From Lethocerus indicus (lineage: Eukaryota; Arthropoda; Insecta; Hemiptera; Belostomatidae): a DNA stretch of 64,000 nucleotides. Of this stretch, positions 60,235 to 64,000 are shown in pieces. The stretch spans positions 25,532,224-25,596,223 of the forward strand of contig JACDQD010000003.1 of the NCBI GenBank assembly GCA_019843655.1. Reading direction: 5' to 3'. Made by a program: the position numbers and the translations under genes. The notes below the pieces were generated by a model that saw nothing but the letters and a program-made list of their open reading frames with translations, did no database searches and was not told the DNA's origin. How positions within the stretch are numbered: position 1 is the stretch's first letter; each line of letters starts with the position of its first letter.

Positions 60235-63200
60235 TATTACATCCCCTTTTCTAACAGTCTTTTCCAACATCGTTTAACCGCGGTTTCGACGCCCACGGTG
60301 CTCAAGTACGGTGTTATCTTCTCCCTGTTACTTCACCCTTTAGAAGTTGAGTAATCAATTAATTAAAAATAGAGAGGAACGACGGGATTCTAATCGTGTT
60401 AATATCAACCCTTAACAATCCCTTTACTCTTGATTTTTGAATACTGCCGGGTTTCTCCCCATCTGAAACTATTACTCGAAGTCGCAGAATGGATTCCTTG
60501 TAGGAGAACACGTACTCTTTCAAGATTTATGTGACATTTCAAAAATACGGCGGTAAATTCTTGCCGCGGCCCGGCTAGTATAAGCGAAGATATCACCTCC
60601 CTGTTTATACACGCATATATGAAACACTGCCCCATTCATTTTAAAGAAATGAATGCGACGTATAGATATTTTTCACTGTAAACAACTGTTAAACTTAAAT
60701 TAAAAGAAACTCGAGCCCCGAAACCAACACCGTCCTTTTTCCGACGTAGGGCGTAAATTAAGATTCAGGCAATTTTCTTCCGGTAACTTTCCTCATTGCA
60801 ATTTATCGCTATTATATTTTAATGCTAAATCTAAGCTTGCATTCAGTAACAACTGATTGCGCAAGAAGGATTGATTTGTACGCAACTTGTTTCTTTTTAG
60901 CTATTATACGATGGGTGTATACTACGCTTATGATGATGAACGGTATACATCTGTTACTGTTAGTGATAAACAAAAGAGGAGGCATTTGTAAAAATAATAT
61001 GAAATCCGATCAAACACAGGTTCGGTGGACTACGCCCAAGAAGCACAATGGTCATATCCCTCAAAGACAGTGGTATATATTATTCGAGCAATCTCGTCAT
61101 CTCATACGTTCAAAGATTTGCTTTAATTTTCAGGGGGGTTTTATGAAACGCAATATTCACATGTAACAATATGTTATTTATCGGAACACTTTCAGTCGCA
61201 TGTTCCTGAGGACAGGGCGTGAATTGTCCCCACCGCGTCTGTACGGACCGGTCGCGAGTTTTTATCGCTTTGTCCACTCAGAACGCTTTTACCGCGATCG
61301 AGAACCCGGATTTGGGGAGAAAATTAAAAATCTCGCACTCCAGCCCCGACGGCCGAACTGTCACCGCGCCCTGTTAAAGGAGACCGTTTTCTTTTAGAAA
61401 AACCAACGATGAAAAACAAGAAATGAAAGGGGGATAACAGGAAAGCGAAGAGGCGTAGACGAAAACGGGGGAGAGGGCTTATCTCGCGGATGCAAAGTGG
61501 AGCAGGTATACGGGCCAACTCTTAGATTAAACGGGATTTTAGCCTTCAGAATAAAGTCTTTGATACTGGCAACCGGGGAAGTGCACTGCGCCAACAGAGT
61601 TCTCCAATCGATGCGACAGGCTAGCAAAAAAATATATTATGTCTAACCAAAAGAAAAGGAAATAAATATGTGATGAAAGACAGGTTATTCCAGTAACGGG
61701 CCCCTAAGGTATTCCAAACGATATCACTTTTAGTAAATAATAATGTGTATAAATTATTATCTCATATTCCCTAGGTTTTCGTATAACAAGCTGAGTACAT
61801 TAGTCTAGACGTATGAATTTCGGGTCATCTGTATTTACCAGAGTTTTTCGATTAAAACGTCCCAATTACGCAAATCGCTGATAATATAAAGGGGCGTAGT
61901 ATCATTTAATTTTTTTTCCAATTTCACTTTTTTAGATTTACATTTTAAATTTTAATGAATCTTAAAACTAGTTTCAATTAAACGAATAAATGTTATACCA
62001 AGATATCAACTAGAGGCTATATTAAATAAACCTAACTTCCGTCATTGAATTAATATCCCAAATTCACTCGTTCTGGTATCAAGATTGGGCTCCAATTCTT
62101 ACCTGCAAAGGGAAAAACTATGTAAAACTGATAGAATATTTAACAAATTCCCAGTTCCAAAAGTACACGGTAAGGAAATTTGTTTCGCTAAAGAAAATTA
62201 TTCAATATAATAATTTCATCACTATTAGCAGTGTAAATGACGACGTAAATCGCGCTGAAATTAACGACCACACTTGAACAATCGTTAACCGAACCCGCAG
62301 AACCCAAAGCCCAGTGAAAATATACAACCCCAATTGGAACTTCGTTAATTAGAAAATTGTTAACTTAGAGATAACATAAACACAAACTGGAAACCTGTAT
62401 TATTATAGTTGTATAGGAGCTCCATTTTGGTCGATAATGGAATGAGCAACTAACAATACTATTACTAATTCTCTATAGTAGTATTGTAATAATAATATTA
62501 TTATGTACGGCCTTCCATACGGAGAAGTGTATGAAAATCTTATTCCACTTTGATGGATGAGCATCATTGTTGGAATACCAAGGAAAGCACCTTGGTTTTG
62601 TCATCAATTTTCACATTGCATTTTACGCCACAGTTTTCCGTTAATTTCTAATTTATCAGTATGCTAATGCCCATATAGAATATTATATGGGTCTGGCATC
62701 TGCAATAATCCAAAATAAAGAAGAGGCAGATAGGTGGGAGAGGCTGAGAGGGTGTACTTTTTCAGAGAAACTCAGAGAAATATGCTGAAACTTAAGCTCC
62801 CGCTCGGCGGCGCACCAGATAAAGGTGACTTGCAGCGTTATCGCTTTCAGTTCGGCTGAGGGGAAATATTATCCGGCTTTCTCCCCCTTCCCAGATGCTA
62901 CTGCACGACCTTTTCTTTAAAATTCTGAAAGAAACGAATATAAACTTCCGTCTTCTTATGTCACCCTCTTCCTATACCAATACGGAATTCTACAAGGCAA
63001 AACACGAACTAGTATACAGTTTTAATACTTCCTTCTAGTTTACACAAAAAACTGATTTCTTAATTAGCCATTTTGCTGCAGTATCATTACAGCCTTTAAT
63101 TTAATTATCAATTCTTACCATAAGGTATTATATTTTGAAATAATCGTAACCTCCAAAATCGACATTCAATGCTTAACATAAGTTATCTCTCTCTAAACAG

Positions 63201-63536
63201 TTGAAACGGTAAGATGGACATTAAGTTTTAAAATAATACAAGTTTTAATGAACCACCGAATGAGGAAAACTTGTTTTTCTTAAAATTAGCCCATTTTAAT
63301 TTTTGTGGAAGTATTGCAAAAACTTGTTTTTCCATCATTTGTTTCCAAATGATCACTGATGGAACAATATGATTGTTTATTTTATAATACACTTCACAGT
63401 TCCCTTACGTGTCTTAACTGCGAATCATTGACTCCTTAATTTTAAATTGCGTTAATTATATTGGGTCTAAATAGTTTTTTCGTGGTGCCACCATATATTT
63501 GGTAGTGATAGGGGGTTGTGGCCAGCGACGTGGCAG

Positions 63537-63686
63537 TATAAACGACTTGAAGGTGTGACCCTGGACACGCAGTCTCATTCATCACTCCCTCCGCCCCCGC
63601 CCCCCTCCTTATTCGACCCTCTATGTGCTTTTTTATAAACTACACCAATCTCTCAGTTCCTGTTCAACGCATGCAACGGAGGACAT
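63537..63686 (+). promoter_or_regulatory. Candidate promoter cluster near the window end
   Basis: TATAAA at 63537-63542 is followed by CAGTC with its A at 63571. A C-rich tract follows (63585-63605). A second TATAAA lies at 63634-63639, then a perfect arthropod initiator TCAGTT (63653-63658, A at 63655) and GGACAT (63681-63686), which fits the DPE consensus but sits one base off the strict position. The following ATG frames are short. It is on the strand opposite the DIP gene. Confidence 0.3.
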
Positions 63687-63689
63687 TGA

Positions 63690-64000
63690 TGCTGTTCTCC
63701 AGCGTTGTTGCACGGAACATCGGTCCAAGCCAGTCAATCTGAAGACCAAGCACAGTGACAATGTGGACGGCTTATTCCGCTTGAACAGCAGTTGAGAGGC
63801 ACTACAAACGGAAAATCGAATCGTCCCTAGCATAGGACCGAAGCAACAAGAAAGACAAGAAAGTTGCACCTCAGAATATCCATTTAAGGTATAGCAGTGT
63901 TTAAGAAAAGTGAAAATACAATTGAAACTGTTGGAATAAAACATAAAACTGACTAGCCGCTAAAATATCACAAATTCTATGTAAAGCAAATATAAACTTT
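63690..64000. other. Unassigned sequence at window end
   Basis: A plus-strand frame downstream of the candidate promoter reads ACGGAGGACATTGATGCTGT and onward, but it stops after about 45 codons. A 103-codon minus frame (63633-63944) has no recognised domain. The stretch may contain a first exon of a neighbouring plus-strand transcript; I cannot support more. Confidence 0.25.

Larger units (their letters stand above)
54185..63500. other. Non-coding sequence with a SINE-like fragment and hairpins
   Basis: No coding family was recognised. Contains the tRNA-like fragment at 56070-56147 and hairpins at 59181-59240 and 60208-60234. GC-rich patches lie at 55700-55860 and 57540-57700, and a pair of diverged AGTATTG inverted arms at 62451-62490. 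Confidence 0.5.

Overview
This is eukaryotic nuclear DNA, almost certainly from an insect. It is about 40% GC and intron-rich in character, with long simple repeats and no operons, rRNA or complete tRNA genes. The insect assignment rests on two exons of a Dpr-interacting-protein (DIP) type immunoglobulin-domain cell-surface gene on the minus strand, plus relics of Jockey-like LINE and piggyBac transposons. I cannot fix the order; a hemipteran or another large-genome insect would fit.

Host gene. The two minus-strand exons (21167-21264, then 4183-4390) splice in frame and together encode most of a first Ig domain. They are separated by a 16,776-bp intron. The sequence 1-4182 should be the next intron. 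The sequence above 21264 should be the preceding intron or 5' region, but no further exon is recognisable. Most of the window is therefore intronic sequence of one very large neuronal adhesion gene.

Region by region. 1-4182: non-coding, with a possible tiny TTAA-flanked element (188-307). 4391-21166: the large intron. It holds a hammerhead-ribozyme-like motif with a 25-bp outer stem (4685-4794), two tail-to-tail 5'-truncated Jockey-like LINE copies with degenerate target-site duplications (8969-9637 on +, 16181-16718 on -), a 57-nt hairpin (17621-17677) and a frameshifted piggyBac element with intact TTAA duplications (18016-19522). 21265-37000: a block rich in tandem repeats. It contains an uninterrupted (CT)87, ten identical-looking copies of a 51-bp minisatellite with a 14-bp palindromic core, a 17-bp-arm hairpin, a second hammerhead-like motif (30981-31013) and a (CA)21. 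37000-64000: a short 34-bp tandem repeat, a possible LINE C-terminal relic, a 440-bp piggyBac-derived MITE carrying the first codons of a transposase, tRNA-derived SINE-like fragments and three TATA-bearing candidate promoters on the plus strand.

How it fits together. Only the DIP exons look like functional protein-coding sequence. Both hammerhead-like motifs are on the same strand as the host gene, so if they are in its transcription unit they would lie in its pre-mRNA. If active, the first would cut about 338 nt upstream of a 3' splice site. That possibility and the palindrome-bearing 51-bp array are the most interesting features here.
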